Shown: positions 35,870 to 44,991, counted from the stretch's first letter. The stretch is DNA of 63,759 nt from Comamonadaceae bacterium (GCA_947442105.1 CANEVH010000019.1:1-63759), one strand, 5' to 3'. The notes: generated by a model from the sequence alone, not told the origin. Numbers and translations are program-made.

Positions 35870-37006
35870 TTAGCCTTGTGGCGTGGCGTCCCCGGCACCG
35901 TCTGCCGCGCCTTCGCCACCGCTGCGCCGACTGCGGCCACCCCGACCGCGCGCCAAATTGGCGCCCGGTGCCGCGCCGCCCAGGCGGCTTTGCTCACCGC
36001 CCCACTGCGCGCGCGCGCCGGTGGACACTTCGCCCAGCGTGCTGACAATCGCCTCCAACGTGGGGCTGGCGCCTTTTGTGTGGGCGTCCAGCGCTTCGCG
36101 CATGGCGCGCAGGTGTTTGGCCGAGGTGCCGCAGCAGCCGCCGATGATGCGGGCACCCGCGTCCAGAGCCATGCGGGCGTAATTGGCCATGATCTCGGGC
36201 GTCCCGTTGTAGCAAATCGCGCCGTCCACGTATTGGGGAATACCGCAGTTGCCCTTGGCCACCAGCACCACCTCGGGGCCCATGGCTTCGGCCAGGTTGT
36301 GGATGCAGGCCACCACCTCGGAGGCGCCCACTCCGCAGTTGGTGCCGCAAGCGGCCAGGCGGGGGCTCAGGGTCTTTTCGATGCCAGAGAAGTCGCTGGG
36401 CGAGATGCCCATCATGGTGCGGCCATTGGTGTCAAAGCTCAGGGTGCAGACAATGGGCAAATTCGCCACAGCGGCACCGGCCACGGCGGCTTCCACCTCT
36501 TCGCGCGAGGACATGGTCTCTATCCACAACACATCGGCGCCACCGGCGGCCAGCGCCAGCGCCTGTTCGGCAAAAGCGGCTTTGGCCTGCTCAAAGCTCA
36601 GCGGGCCAATGGGTTCCATGATTTCGCCGGTAGGCCCCATGCTGCCGGCCACGGCCACGGTGCGGCCACTGGCGTCGGCCACCTGGCGGGCAATTTGCGC
36701 GGCCTGTGTGTTGAGCTCGGCCATGCGGCCCTGGGCGTTGTGCAGCTTGAGGCGGTAAACGGTGCCGCCAAAGCTGTTGGTCAGAATAATGTCGGCCCCC
36801 GCGTCCACAAAGTCTTGGTGCAGCTTGGTGATGCGCTCGGGGTGCTCGGTGTTCCACAGCTCGGGCGCGTCGCCCGACATCAGGCCCACGTCAAACAAGT
36901 TGCTGCCAGTGGCGCCATCGGCCAGCAGCCAGGGGCGCGTGGCCAGCAAATGGGTAAAGCGGTTGCTGGAAGTGTCTTGAACAGGCGAAGAAACAAAGGT
37001 CGTCAT
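35870..37006 (-). CDS. bmt: Betaine-homocysteine S-methyltransferase (Hcy-binding domain)
   Basis: 378 residues. The homocysteine methyltransferase fold starts LLADGATGSNLFDVGLMSGD. The three zinc-binding Cys lie in GTNCGVGASE (about 212) and GGCCGTSAKH (about 296). It lacks the corrinoid and folate domains of MetH, as in bacterial Bmt enzymes that take a methyl from glycine betaine. A basic Arg/Gly tail (LARGRGGRSRRSGG) extends the C-terminus. An SAH riboswitch lies in its leader and betA follows upstream on the same strand. A split methionine synthase fragment is the alternative. Confidence 0.75.
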   Translation of the reverse strand: MTTFVSSPVQDTSSNRFTHLLATRPWLLADGATGSNLFDVGLMSGDAPELWNTEHPERITKLHQDFVDAGADIILTNSFGGTVYRLKLHNAQGRMAELNTQAAQIARQVADASGRTVAVAGSMGPTGEIMEPIGPLSFEQAKAAFAEQALALAAGGADVLWIETMSSREEVEAAVAGAAVANLPIVCTLSFDTNGRTMMGISPSDFSGIEKTLSPRLAACGTNCGVGASEVVACIHNLAEAMGPEVVLVAKGNCGIPQYVDGAICYNGTPEIMANYARMALDAGARIIGGCCGTSAKHLRAMREALDAHTKGASPTLEAIVSTLGEVSTGARAQWGGEQSRLGGAAPGANLARGRGGRSRRSGGEGAADGAGDATPQG

Positions 37007-37075
37007 GGCTCACTCCTAAAAAAAGGTGGCCACGCAGCGGAGGGTAGAAAAACTTGCATTCACCGCACCAGTTGC

Positions 37076-37165
37076 GTGGGTGAGCGCCGTTACATCCGAC
37101 CGGCATTGCGCCAGTCGCCCCGAGCCTCGTTCATCAATGTGAACTGCAACGCTCCTCGGAAGCGC
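37076..37165 (-). ncRNA. S-adenosylhomocysteine riboswitch
   Basis: On the minus strand the leader of bmt reads ccgaggagcgttgc, then aggctcgg about 40 bases on, then cggcgctcaccc. These are the conserved blocks of the SAH riboswitch: ccgag/ctcgg gives the main helix, and gagcg/cgctc the pseudoknot. The variable arms between form extra hairpins. The known family turns on SAH-recycling genes when SAH is high. The bmt ATG is about 70 bases downstream. Confidence 0.85.
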
Positions 37166-37202
37166 CGGATTTTAGCGCAGGGGCGTAAAAACCATCCCGC
37201 CC

Positions 37203-38870
37203 CTAGCGCTGCTGCGTTTCCCAGTTGGGGTGCACGAAATACGGTGCGTCTGACGGGGGCAGCGGGGTGCGGCCACGAATCAGGTCGGCGATTTTTTCCG
37301 CCATCATGATGGTGGGCACGTTGAGGTTGCCGCTGACGATCAAAGGCATGATGGAGGCGTCCACCACGCGCAGGCCGCGCACGCCGTGGACGCGGCCTTG
37401 CGGGTCGGTCACGGCCAGGGCGTCGGTGCCCATGCGGCAGGTGCCGCTGGGGTGGTAGGCGGTCTCGGCGCTGTTGCGGATGTGTTCGTCGATGTCGGCG
37501 TCGCTTTGCACTTGAGGCCCCGGCGACAGCTCTTCGCCCCGGAATTCATCAAACGCGTGCTGGGCAAAGATTTCGCGCGTCAGGCGCACCCCGGCGCGCA
37601 TTTCGCGGCGGTCTTGCTCGGTGCCCATGTAGTTGAACAAAATGCGCGGCGCTTGCAGCGGGTCGGCACTTTGCAGCTTCACATGCCCCCGGCTGGTGGG
37701 GCGCATAGGGCCTACATGGGCCTGGAAGCCGTGGCAGGTGGCGGGCGAGTTGCCGTCGTAGCGCACCGCCATGGGTAAAAAGTGGTACTGCAAATCGGGC
37801 TGCTTGACGCCCGCCTCGCTGCGGATAAAGCCGCCCGATTCAAAGTGGTTGGTCGCACCCAGGCCGCTGCCAAACAAGATCCACTCGATACCAATCTTGA
37901 GCTTGACCAGCGGATTCATGGCCGAATACAGGGTGATCGGCTTGGTGCAGGCGAACTGCACATAGGTTTCCAGGTGGTCTTGCAGGTTTTCGCCCACGCC
38001 GCGCAAGGGTGCGACCACGTCCAGACCCAGGGCCTGCAACTCAGTCGGATTGCCAATGCCCGAGAGCTGCAAAAGCTGAGGCGAGTTGATGGCGCCGCCC
38101 GACAAGATCACCTCGCGGCGCGCGCGCAACGTTTGTGCCTGGCCGTCGCTCAATAGCTCCACACCCACGGCACGCGGGTTGCCAACCGGACCTTCAATGA
38201 CTACGCGGGTGACAAAGCTGTTTTTTTTCAGCGTCAGGTTTTTACGCTTGAGCGCCGGGCGCAAATAGGCCATGGCGGTGCTCCAGCGCCGGCCCTTGTG
38301 CGTGGTCATGTCCATGGGCCCCAGGCCTTCTTGCTGGTAGCCGTTCATGTCTTGGGTGACCGGGTAACCCGCTTGCTTGCCTGCGTCAATAAAGGCGTTG
38401 TACAAGGGGTTGCGGGCCGCGCCGGTGCTCGCATGGAGCGGACCCGAGTCGCCCCGGTAGGCGTCGCCACCCTTGGCACGGGTCTCAGACTTCTTGAAAT
38501 AAGGCAGGCAGTGGGCGTAAGACCAGTCTTCCATACCGTTTTGCAGCGCCCAACCTTCGTAGTCGAGCGCGTTGCCCCGGATGTAGACCATGCCGTTAAT
38601 GGTCGAGGAGCCGCCAATCACCTTGCCGCGCGGGCAGTGGATGCGGCGCTTGTTCATGTACGGCTCGGGCTCAGACTCGTACATCCAGGTGTATTTTTTG
38701 TTGGCCATGGGGTAGGACAGGGCCGAGGGCATGTGGATGAAGATGCTGTGGTCGTTGCCACCGGCTTCGACCAGCAGCACTTGCACCTCGCCGTCTTCGC
38801 TCAGGCGGTTGGCCAGCACGCAACCGGCTGATCCGGCGCCCACGATGATGTAGTCGTATTCTGTTTGCAT
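37203..38870 (-). CDS. betA: Choline dehydrogenase (GMC oxidoreductase)
   Basis: 555 residues. FAD-binding loop YIIVGAGSAGCVLANRL is at the start, then GMC signature 1 (RGKVIGGSSTINGMVYIRG), signature 2 (SGGAINSPQLLQLSGIG) and the catalytic HPSGTCRMG near 465. It oxidises choline to betaine aldehyde and passes electrons to the respiratory chain. Gene order and neighbours (betB, choline-binding protein, bmt) support choline as substrate. Confidence 0.9.
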   Translation of the reverse strand: MQTEYDYIIVGAGSAGCVLANRLSEDGEVQVLLVEAGGNDHSIFIHMPSALSYPMANKKYTWMYESEPEPYMNKRRIHCPRGKVIGGSSTINGMVYIRGNALDYEGWALQNGMEDWSYAHCLPYFKKSETRAKGGDAYRGDSGPLHASTGAARNPLYNAFIDAGKQAGYPVTQDMNGYQQEGLGPMDMTTHKGRRWSTAMAYLRPALKRKNLTLKKNSFVTRVVIEGPVGNPRAVGVELLSDGQAQTLRARREVILSGGAINSPQLLQLSGIGNPTELQALGLDVVAPLRGVGENLQDHLETYVQFACTKPITLYSAMNPLVKLKIGIEWILFGSGLGATNHFESGGFIRSEAGVKQPDLQYHFLPMAVRYDGNSPATCHGFQAHVGPMRPTSRGHVKLQSADPLQAPRILFNYMGTEQDRREMRAGVRLTREIFAQHAFDEFRGEELSPGPQVQSDADIDEHIRNSAETAYHPSGTCRMGTDALAVTDPQGRVHGVRGLRVVDASIMPLIVSGNLNVPTIMMAEKIADLIRGRTPLPPSDAPYFVHPNWETQQR

Positions 38871-38946
38871 GGTTTTATTGTGGCTCTTTAGAAGCTGCTT
38901 TTATCTTAGGGACTAGATTGTGCGTGGGCTAGGGATGGTTCTGTAC

Positions 38947-39040
38947 GCCGAAGGAGCTGAGGTGAATGGTTCCGCTCGTGTCCTCCGCCCTGCGGGCTCC
39001 CCCTTTACCTCGCTGCACCATTCACCCCAACTCCCTCGGC
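38947..39040 (-). ncRNA. Hairpin element 1 (94 nt) with conserved core
   Basis: Read on the minus strand, arms at 39040-39017 and 38970-38947 pair over 24 positions with no mismatch if three G-U wobbles are allowed. On the plus strand those three would be A-C mismatches, so the structure is strand-specific. The 46-nt loop (38971-39016) is 44/46 identical to that of element 2 and contains gcccgcagggc as an inner hairpin. No open reading frame is evident. A structured RNA or a mobile hairpin repeat is possible. Confidence 0.65.
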
Positions 39041-39163
39041 ATCCTGCGATGTTGGCGCGCAATGTCTGAATCGCCTTGGTACGCAAACAACACCTGTTGA
39101 CGCAGGGCGGTATGGCGCTCAGCGCAGTGAGGTAAAGGGGGAGCCCGCAGGGCGGAGGACACG
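38977..39163. repeat. Perfect 35-bp inverted repeat within the hairpin elements
   Basis: 38977-39011 is the exact reverse complement of 39129-39163. This is the shared core of the two opposed hairpin elements. In duplex DNA it could also extrude as a large cruciform with a loop of about 117 bases. Confidence 0.95.
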
Positions 39164-39193
39164 AACGGAGCTGAGTGCCATGGCGCCCTGCGT
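39100..39193 (+). ncRNA. Hairpin element 2 (94 nt), divergent copy
   Basis: Arms at 39100-39123 and 39170-39193 pair over 24 positions with two G-U wobbles and one mismatch on the plus strand. The arms are unrelated in sequence to those of element 1, yet the 46-nt core (39124-39169) is nearly the same. The only two core differences (position 5 C to T, position 42 G to A) change a C-G pair to T-A at opposing positions. The two elements diverge from a 59-base spacer. Confidence 0.65.
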
Positions 39194-39268
39194 CCGCCAA
39201 CCACTGGCGACCGTGCCCTCAGAGAACCGTACTTAAGCGGCAACAAACAGGTAAAAGTCATCAAGCAA

Positions 39269-40726
39269 TCAACGGTAATCCGTCCAGACCTCGCCCAACT
39301 CGACGTACACGGTTTTGAGCTGGGTGTAATGGTCAAAAGCTGCCATGCTGTTCTCCGAGCCAATGCCAGACTCGCCTGCGCCGCCAAAAGGCATCTCGAT
39401 GGGCGTGATGTTGTAGTTGTTGATCCAGCAAATGCCCGCCTTGAGCTTGGCCGCCACCCGGTGGCCTTTTTGCATATTGGTGGTGAACACACCAGCGGCC
39501 AAGCCGAAGCGGGAGTTATTGGCACGGGCAATCGCCTCCTCTTCGGTATCAAAGGTAAGCATGGACAGCACCGGGCCAAAAATCTCTTCGCGCACGATGC
39601 GCATGCTGTCGGTGCAATCGGCAAAGATGGTGGGGGCGACAAAGTTGCCGCTCTGGCCGGGCACGTCCACACGCGCGCCGCCGCACACCAGAGTGGCGCC
39701 CTCATTCACGCCGCTGGCGATGTAGTCCAGCACTTTGGCGGTATGGGCCTCAGAAATGAGCGCGCCCACTTCGATAGCCGGATCCATGGGGTCACCCACT
39801 TGCAGCAAGAGCGTGCGCTCTTTCAGGCGTGCCAAAAATCGATCGGCAATGCCGCGCTGCACAAACACGCGCGTGCAGTTGGTGCAGACCTCGCCTTGGG
39901 TGTAGAAGTTGCCCATCATGGCTGCGGCCACGGCTTGTTCCAGGTCGGCGTCGTCAAACACCAGCAAGGGCGATTTGCCGCCCAGCTCCATGGTCACGCG
40001 CTTCAGGGTTCCTGCGGCGGTTTGCATCACGCTTTTGCCGGTGGGCACTGAGCCGGTGACCGACACTTTGGCCACGCCGGGATGCGCTGCCAGCAGCGCG
40101 CCAGTGGCGCCACGGCCTTGCAGCACGTTAAACACGCCGGGCGGCACACCGGCCTCCAGGTAGATTTCGGCCAGCTTTACCGCCGTGGCGGGGGTTAGCT
40201 CTGAGGGCTTGAAAATCATGGCGTTTCCTGCGGCCAGGGCAGGGGCCGACTTCCAGCAGGCAATTTGCAGCGGGTAGTTCCAGGCGCCAATGCCCACGCA
40301 AACGCCCAGTGGCTCTTTGCGGGTGTAGGCAAAGGCGTTTTTCAGGGGGTATTGCTGGCCGGTCAGGGTGGCGGCGGCACCGGCGAAGTATTCGATGCAG
40401 TCGGCGCCGCTGTGCACGTCCACCACCAAGGCTTCTTGCAGCGGTTTGCCGCAGTCTTGCACCTCAAGGGCGGCGAGTTCCACGTTGCGGCTGCGCAGCA
40501 AATCAGCAGCGCGGCGAAGAATGCGCCCGCGCTCGGTGCCCGTCATGGCCGACCAGACTTCAAAACCGCGCTGGGCAGCGGCCACGGCGGCGTCCACGTC
40601 GGCGGCATCGGCCTCGCGCAGGTGGGCAAACACCAGGCCGGTGGCCGGATTGACCGAGGTAAACGCTGCGCCCTGCCCTTGCAAGGGCTTGCCGTCTACA
40701 AAACTGTGGATGCTTGTTTCACTCAT
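39269..40726 (-). CDS. betB: Betaine-aldehyde dehydrogenase
   Basis: 485 residues of the aldehyde dehydrogenase family. Catalytic Glu lies in VTMELGGKSPLLVF near 255 and nucleophile Cys in TQGEVCTNCTRVFV near 290; NAD-binding GSVPTGKSVM is near 230. It oxidises betaine aldehyde to glycine betaine. Upstream on the same strand is the choline-binding protein; downstream, after a 400-base gap with the hairpin elements, is betA. Confidence 0.92.
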   Translation of the reverse strand: MSETSIHSFVDGKPLQGQGAAFTSVNPATGLVFAHLREADAADVDAAVAAAQRGFEVWSAMTGTERGRILRRAADLLRSRNVELAALEVQDCGKPLQEALVVDVHSGADCIEYFAGAAATLTGQQYPLKNAFAYTRKEPLGVCVGIGAWNYPLQIACWKSAPALAAGNAMIFKPSELTPATAVKLAEIYLEAGVPPGVFNVLQGRGATGALLAAHPGVAKVSVTGSVPTGKSVMQTAAGTLKRVTMELGGKSPLLVFDDADLEQAVAAAMMGNFYTQGEVCTNCTRVFVQRGIADRFLARLKERTLLLQVGDPMDPAIEVGALISEAHTAKVLDYIASGVNEGATLVCGGARVDVPGQSGNFVAPTIFADCTDSMRIVREEIFGPVLSMLTFDTEEEAIARANNSRFGLAAGVFTTNMQKGHRVAAKLKAGICWINNYNITPIEMPFGGAGESGIGSENSMAAFDHYTQLKTVYVELGEVWTDYR

Positions 40727-40756
40727 ATCCGCCCGCCGTTTCCATTACCGTTGCAC

Positions 40757-40798
40757 CAAAAAAACAACCCCGACCCCACGCATGTTGAGTCGGAGTTG
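40757..40798 (-). terminator. Rho-independent terminator after the choline-binding protein gene
   Basis: On the minus strand caactccgac (40798-40789) pairs with gtcggggttg (40774-40765), with one G-U, and is followed by seven T. It separates choX from betB. Confidence 0.85.
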
Positions 40799-40880
40799 CC
40801 ATGGGGCCAAAACTGCTTGTGGCCCCGCCACTGCGTCACCAGCGTGGCCTTTGCAGGCCACACCCGGCAAAGCGGATGGC

Positions 40881-41819
40881 TTAGATCTTCAAAGCCGCTT
40901 TGACTGCGGGCAAGCCGTCTTTGCCGTCAAAAGTCTTGACGCCACTGAGCCACTTGTCCAGCACCGCTGGGTTGGCCTTGAGGAAATCGCTGGCGGCCTT
41001 GTTGGGCCTGGTCTTTTTGAGGATGGGGCCCATGACCTGGTTTTCCATGTCGGTGGTGAACTGCAGATTCTTGAGGAAGGCGCCGACATTGGGGCAGCGC
41101 GCCTCGTACGACGTGGGAACGGCGGTGTACACCTTGGCCTCGCCCAGGTTGGGGCCGAACACGTCGTCACCACCGGCCAGGTAGCTCATCTTCATCTGCA
41201 CGTTCATGGGGTGGGGTTCCCAGCCCAGGAAGACGATGGCGCCTTGCTTCTTGATGGCGCGCTGGGCTTCGATCAACATCCCAGCCTCGCTGGACTCGAC
41301 CATCTTGAAGCTCTTGAGGCCAAACTTGTTGTCCTTGATCATGCCGCCGATCAGCGCATTGCCATCGTTGCCTGGCTCAATGCCGTGAATCTTGCCGCCC
41401 AGTTCTTTTTCAAACTTGGCGATATCTGCAAAGGTCTTGAGGCCCTTGTCATACAAATACGTGGGTACGGCCAGTGTGTACTTGGCGCCCACCAAATTGG
41501 GCGTAGGCAGAACCTTGATGTCGCCCGCTTTGACAAAGGGCTCAATCTGGGGCGTCATGGAGGGGTTCCAGTAGCCCAAGAAAACGTCGATCTGCTTTTT
41601 CTTCATGCCGGCAAAAGCAATCTCGATGGAGGCCATGGTCACTGTGGGCTTGTAGCCCAGGCCTTCCAGAACCACAGAGGCCATGCCGGTGGTGGCTGCT
41701 ATATCGCTCCAACCCACGTCGGCAAAACGCACGGTCTTGCAACTGGCTTCCTCCGCAAAAGCGCCTTGCGCACCCAATGCCACCAAAGCAGCCACTGCAA
41801 CCGTTTTCATCATTGTCAT
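40881..41819 (-). CDS. choX: Choline/betaine ABC transporter binding protein
   Basis: 312 residues with a signal peptide (KTVAVAALVALGAQGAFAEE). The mature protein is an OpuAC-type quaternary-amine binding protein: VRFADVGWSDIAATTGMAS, FLGYWNPSMTPQIEP and GAIVFLGWEPHPMN supply the Trp and Tyr residues that form the aromatic cage. AGGAG precedes ATG 41819. The permease and ATPase are about 11 kb away at 52-54 kb. Confidence 0.85.
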   Translation of the reverse strand: MTMMKTVAVAALVALGAQGAFAEEASCKTVRFADVGWSDIAATTGMASVVLEGLGYKPTVTMASIEIAFAGMKKKQIDVFLGYWNPSMTPQIEPFVKAGDIKVLPTPNLVGAKYTLAVPTYLYDKGLKTFADIAKFEKELGGKIHGIEPGNDGNALIGGMIKDNKFGLKSFKMVESSEAGMLIEAQRAIKKQGAIVFLGWEPHPMNVQMKMSYLAGGDDVFGPNLGEAKVYTAVPTSYEARCPNVGAFLKNLQFTTDMENQVMGPILKKTRPNKAASDFLKANPAVLDKWLSGVKTFDGKDGLPAVKAALKI

Positions 41820-41858
41820 ATTTACTCCTGGTAATTGAAAGAAACCATCACATTGCGT

Positions 41859-41878
41859 CACAGCCCTCACGGGCTGTG
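41859..41878. terminator. Short hairpin between the corrinoid operon and choX
   Basis: cacagccctcacgggctgtg forms an 8-bp stem with a 4-base loop. No good T-run follows on the minus strand, so it may be a weak terminator or a processing site. Confidence 0.35.
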
Positions 41879-41942
41879 TCTTTATACCTGAAATGGCAAG
41901 CGCTTCAGGCGGCGGTCGGCCAGCATGCTCGGCTGCGCGCAC

Positions 41943-43979
41943 TCAGTCCGCCGACTGCGCCGAGCGCGCGCGGGGGGCGCGGCGGTTGCGCGCGCTTTGC
42001 TCGTTGTGGATGGCCACGCGCTCTGGCAGCGTGACGACCTTGCGCAGCTCCACAAACGGGTCTGTCAAATGCGGCAAAGCCATGGCCTCGACAAAAAACT
42101 CCTGGAAGCGGGGCTCCACTGCGGTCTCAATTTTTTCCACCCGGCGCACCAGCGCCTCGATGTCGCCGCGCGCGCGCTGATCGAGCAGCGCAATGCGCGC
42201 ACCCGTGCCTGCGGCGTTGCCCGCCGAGCTGACTTCGCTCAGCACACAGTCTGGAATCATGCCCAGCACCATGGCGTATTTCACGTCGATGTGGCTGCCA
42301 AAGGCGCCGGCCAGGCGAATGCGGTCCACAGTTTGCACGCCCATGCGCTCCATCAGCAGGCGCACCCCGGCGTAGAGCGCGGCCTTGCCCAACTGGATGG
42401 CGCGCACGTCGTTTTGCATGATTTTGAGCGGGGGCGCAGCCGCGGTGGCGCGGTACAGCTCATACGAAAAAGTACGCCCGTCGGGCTGAATGCGCGGGTT
42501 GCGTGCCGACAGATCGCCGTTGATGACGCCGTCGTGGCGGATGACGCCCGCCAGGTACATCTCTGCCAGCGCCTCAATAATGCCCGAGCCACACACACCG
42601 GTCACGCCTGTGGCGGCTACAGCCGCGTCAAAACCGGGGTCGTCGGACCACAGGTCCGAGCCGATCACCTTGAAGCGCGGCTCCAGGGTGGCGGGGTCGA
42701 TGCGCACGCGCTCAATGGCACCGGGCGCGGCGCGCTGGCCGCAGCTGATTTGCGCACCCTCAAAAGCCGGGCCGGTGGGGCTGGAACAGGCCAGCAGGCG
42801 CTGGTTGTTGCCCAGCACGATTTCGGCATTCGTTCCCACGTCCACCAGCAAGGTGATTTTGTCGTTCAGGTCCGGCCGCTCGGCCAGAATCACGCCGGCC
42901 GTATCCGCGCCCACGTGGCCCGCAATGCAGGGCAGCACGTAAATGCGCGCGTTGCGGTGGATGGCAAAGTCAATCTCCACCGCCCACAGCGTGATCGCCC
43001 GGTCGGTGGCCAGCGCAAAGGGCGCGCCACCGAGTTCCACCGGATTAATACCCAGCAGCAGGTGGTGCATGATGGGGTTGCCCACAAAAGTGGCTTCCAA
43101 AATGTCTTTGGGCGAAATACCGGCCTGCGCTGCCACGTCCACTGCCAACTCGTTGAGCGCTGCGCGCACCGCGGCGGTCATTTCTACCTCGCCGCCCGGG
43201 TTCATCATGACGTAGGACACGCGGCTCATCAGGTCTTCGCCAAAGCGGATTTGCGGGTTCATCACCCCGGCCGAGGCCACCACCTCGCCAGAGGCCAAAT
43301 TGCACAGATGCGCCGCAATCGTGGTCGAACCCACGTCCACCGCCAGGCCGTAGACATGCTCTTTAAAGCCGGGCCACACCGCGATGATTTGCTTGCCCGC
43401 GTGCACCGCCACGGTCACTTTCCAGGCGCCAGCGCGCAGCGCGGTTTGCAGCTGCTGCAGCACCAGCACGTCGCATGACAGGTCGGTGAGCTGCCATTCA
43501 AAGTCCAGCGCGTCCTCCAGGCGGCGCAAATCGCCGGACGGGTCGTGCATATCGGGCTCTTGCACTTCCACATAGTGCAGGCGGACCAGCGGGTCCAGCT
43601 CAATGTCCAGGGCCTCGGCGGCCTTGCGCACCACCTGTTTGTGCACTTGGCTAGAGGACGGCACGTCAATCACCAAGTCGCCCAGCACCTGGGCCGAACA
43701 CGACAGGCGCCGCCCCGGTGCCATGGGCTGGGTGGCGCAATATTCTTGCTCCACCGCCGACACGGGTGACAGGTTGTCCACGCTGGAGCTGACACCGTGC
43801 TTGGAAAACTCGCCCTCGGCCACCAGCACCTGGCAGCGGCCGCAAATGCCCCGGCCACCGCAGACCGAATCGATGTCCACGCCCAGCGAACGCGCCGCTT
43901 GCAACAAGGACGAGCCCAGCGGAAAACGGCCACGCCGCCCCGAGGGGGTGAAAACTACCAAGGCGTCAGGTGCACTCAA
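41943..43979 (-). CDS. RamA-like corrinoid-protein reactivator (2Fe-2S plus ASKHA)
   Basis: 678 residues. An N-terminal ferredoxin-like domain has Cys ligands CGGRGICGRC near 40-49 and a further Cys near 81. A linker and an ASKHA ATPase-like domain follow (YGLAVDVGSTTIAAHLCNL; TLLVDVGTNAEIVLGN; VCGSGIIEALAEMYLAG). Such proteins reduce inactive Co(II) corrinoid to Co(I) using ATP. An Arg-rich tail ends the protein (SARNRRAPRARSAQ). It is last in the corrinoid operon. Confidence 0.88.
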   Translation of the reverse strand: MSAPDALVVFTPSGRRGRFPLGSSLLQAARSLGVDIDSVCGGRGICGRCQVLVAEGEFSKHGVSSSVDNLSPVSAVEQEYCATQPMAPGRRLSCSAQVLGDLVIDVPSSSQVHKQVVRKAAEALDIELDPLVRLHYVEVQEPDMHDPSGDLRRLEDALDFEWQLTDLSCDVLVLQQLQTALRAGAWKVTVAVHAGKQIIAVWPGFKEHVYGLAVDVGSTTIAAHLCNLASGEVVASAGVMNPQIRFGEDLMSRVSYVMMNPGGEVEMTAAVRAALNELAVDVAAQAGISPKDILEATFVGNPIMHHLLLGINPVELGGAPFALATDRAITLWAVEIDFAIHRNARIYVLPCIAGHVGADTAGVILAERPDLNDKITLLVDVGTNAEIVLGNNQRLLACSSPTGPAFEGAQISCGQRAAPGAIERVRIDPATLEPRFKVIGSDLWSDDPGFDAAVAATGVTGVCGSGIIEALAEMYLAGVIRHDGVINGDLSARNPRIQPDGRTFSYELYRATAAAPPLKIMQNDVRAIQLGKAALYAGVRLLMERMGVQTVDRIRLAGAFGSHIDVKYAMVLGMIPDCVLSEVSSAGNAAGTGARIALLDQRARGDIEALVRRVEKIETAVEPRFQEFFVEAMALPHLTDPFVELRKVVTLPERVAIHNEQSARNRRAPRARSAQSAD

Positions 43980-44023
43980 AACAGGCTCTCAATGAAATAT
44001 CGGTTGAAAGGAGGGAAATACGA

Positions 44024-44938
44024 TCAGCTTGCGCGGCGGCGGCTGCCGCCTTCACGGCGACCGCGGCCCATTTCGCCGTCGGCACCCATGGTGGGGGCGA
44101 CGCGGAATTTGCGAATCCAGCGCATGCAATCCGGGTCGTGGCCCATCATCACGTCCGCGCCCATGATGGCCTTGACCACCTCTTCGTGCATGGGGTTGGT
44201 AATGGCGCTGGTCATGCCCGCAGCAATCGCCATGGTCAAAAACGCGGAATTCACGCCGTTGCGCTCGGGCAGACCAAAGCTCACGTTGGACGCGCCGCAA
44301 GTGGTGTTGACCTTGAGTTCGGTGCGCAGGCGGTGCACCAGGCGCATGACCTGCACGCCCGCTTGGTTGATAGCGCCAATGGGCATGACCAGTGGGTCCA
44401 CCACGATGTCGCAGGCCGGAATGCCGTAGTCCGAGGCGCGCTCCACAATCTTTTTGGCCACAGCAAAGCGCACGTCCGGGTCTTGCGAAATGCCGGTTTC
44501 GTCGTTGGAAATGGCCACCACGGCGGCGCCGTATTTTTTGACCAGCGGCAGCACGGTTTCCAGGCGGTCTTCCTCGCCCGTCACGGAATTGACCAGCGCC
44601 TTGCCCTTGTAAACCGCCAAACCGGCTTCGAGCGCGGCGACGATGGACGAGTCAATACTCAGAGGCACGTCGGTCACGCCTTGGACGAGCTGGATGGCCT
44701 TGGCCAGCATGCCCGGCTCGTCGGCCAGGGGAATGCCAGCATTCACATCCAGCATGTGGGCGCCCGCCGCCACCTGCGCCAGCGCGTCTGCAATGACGCG
44801 GCTGTAGTCGCCGGCCATCATCTCTGCGGCCATGATCTTGCGGCCCGTGGGGTTGATGCGCTCGCCGATGATGACGAAGGGGCGGTCAAAGCCGATGATG
44901 ACTTCGCGGGTGGCAGAGCTGATGATGGTGTCGGTCAC
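44024..44938 (-). CDS. Methyltetrahydrofolate:corrinoid methyltransferase (MtgA/MtrH-like)
   Basis: 304 residues of the pterin-binding TIM-barrel family. IIGERINPTGRKIMAAEM near the start, MLDVNAGIPL near 80, NSVTGEE near 115 and NTTCGASNVSFGLPER near 208 are typical. It moves the methyl group between the corrinoid protein and tetrahydrofolate. The C-terminus is a basic tail (GRGRREGGSRRRAS) that exceeds the fold. It lies 44 bases before the reactivator gene. Confidence 0.88.
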   Translation of the reverse strand: MTDTIISSATREVIIGFDRPFVIIGERINPTGRKIMAAEMMAGDYSRVIADALAQVAAGAHMLDVNAGIPLADEPGMLAKAIQLVQGVTDVPLSIDSSIVAALEAGLAVYKGKALVNSVTGEEDRLETVLPLVKKYGAAVVAISNDETGISQDPDVRFAVAKKIVERASDYGIPACDIVVDPLVMPIGAINQAGVQVMRLVHRLRTELKVNTTCGASNVSFGLPERNGVNSAFLTMAIAAGMTSAITNPMHEEVVKAIMGADVMMGHDPDCMRWIRKFRVAPTMGADGEMGRGRREGGSRRRAS

Positions 44939-44991
44939 GCTGAATCCTTGAGGTTGAAACGGGGAATAAGAAAAAGGCGGGGCCGTCGGGC

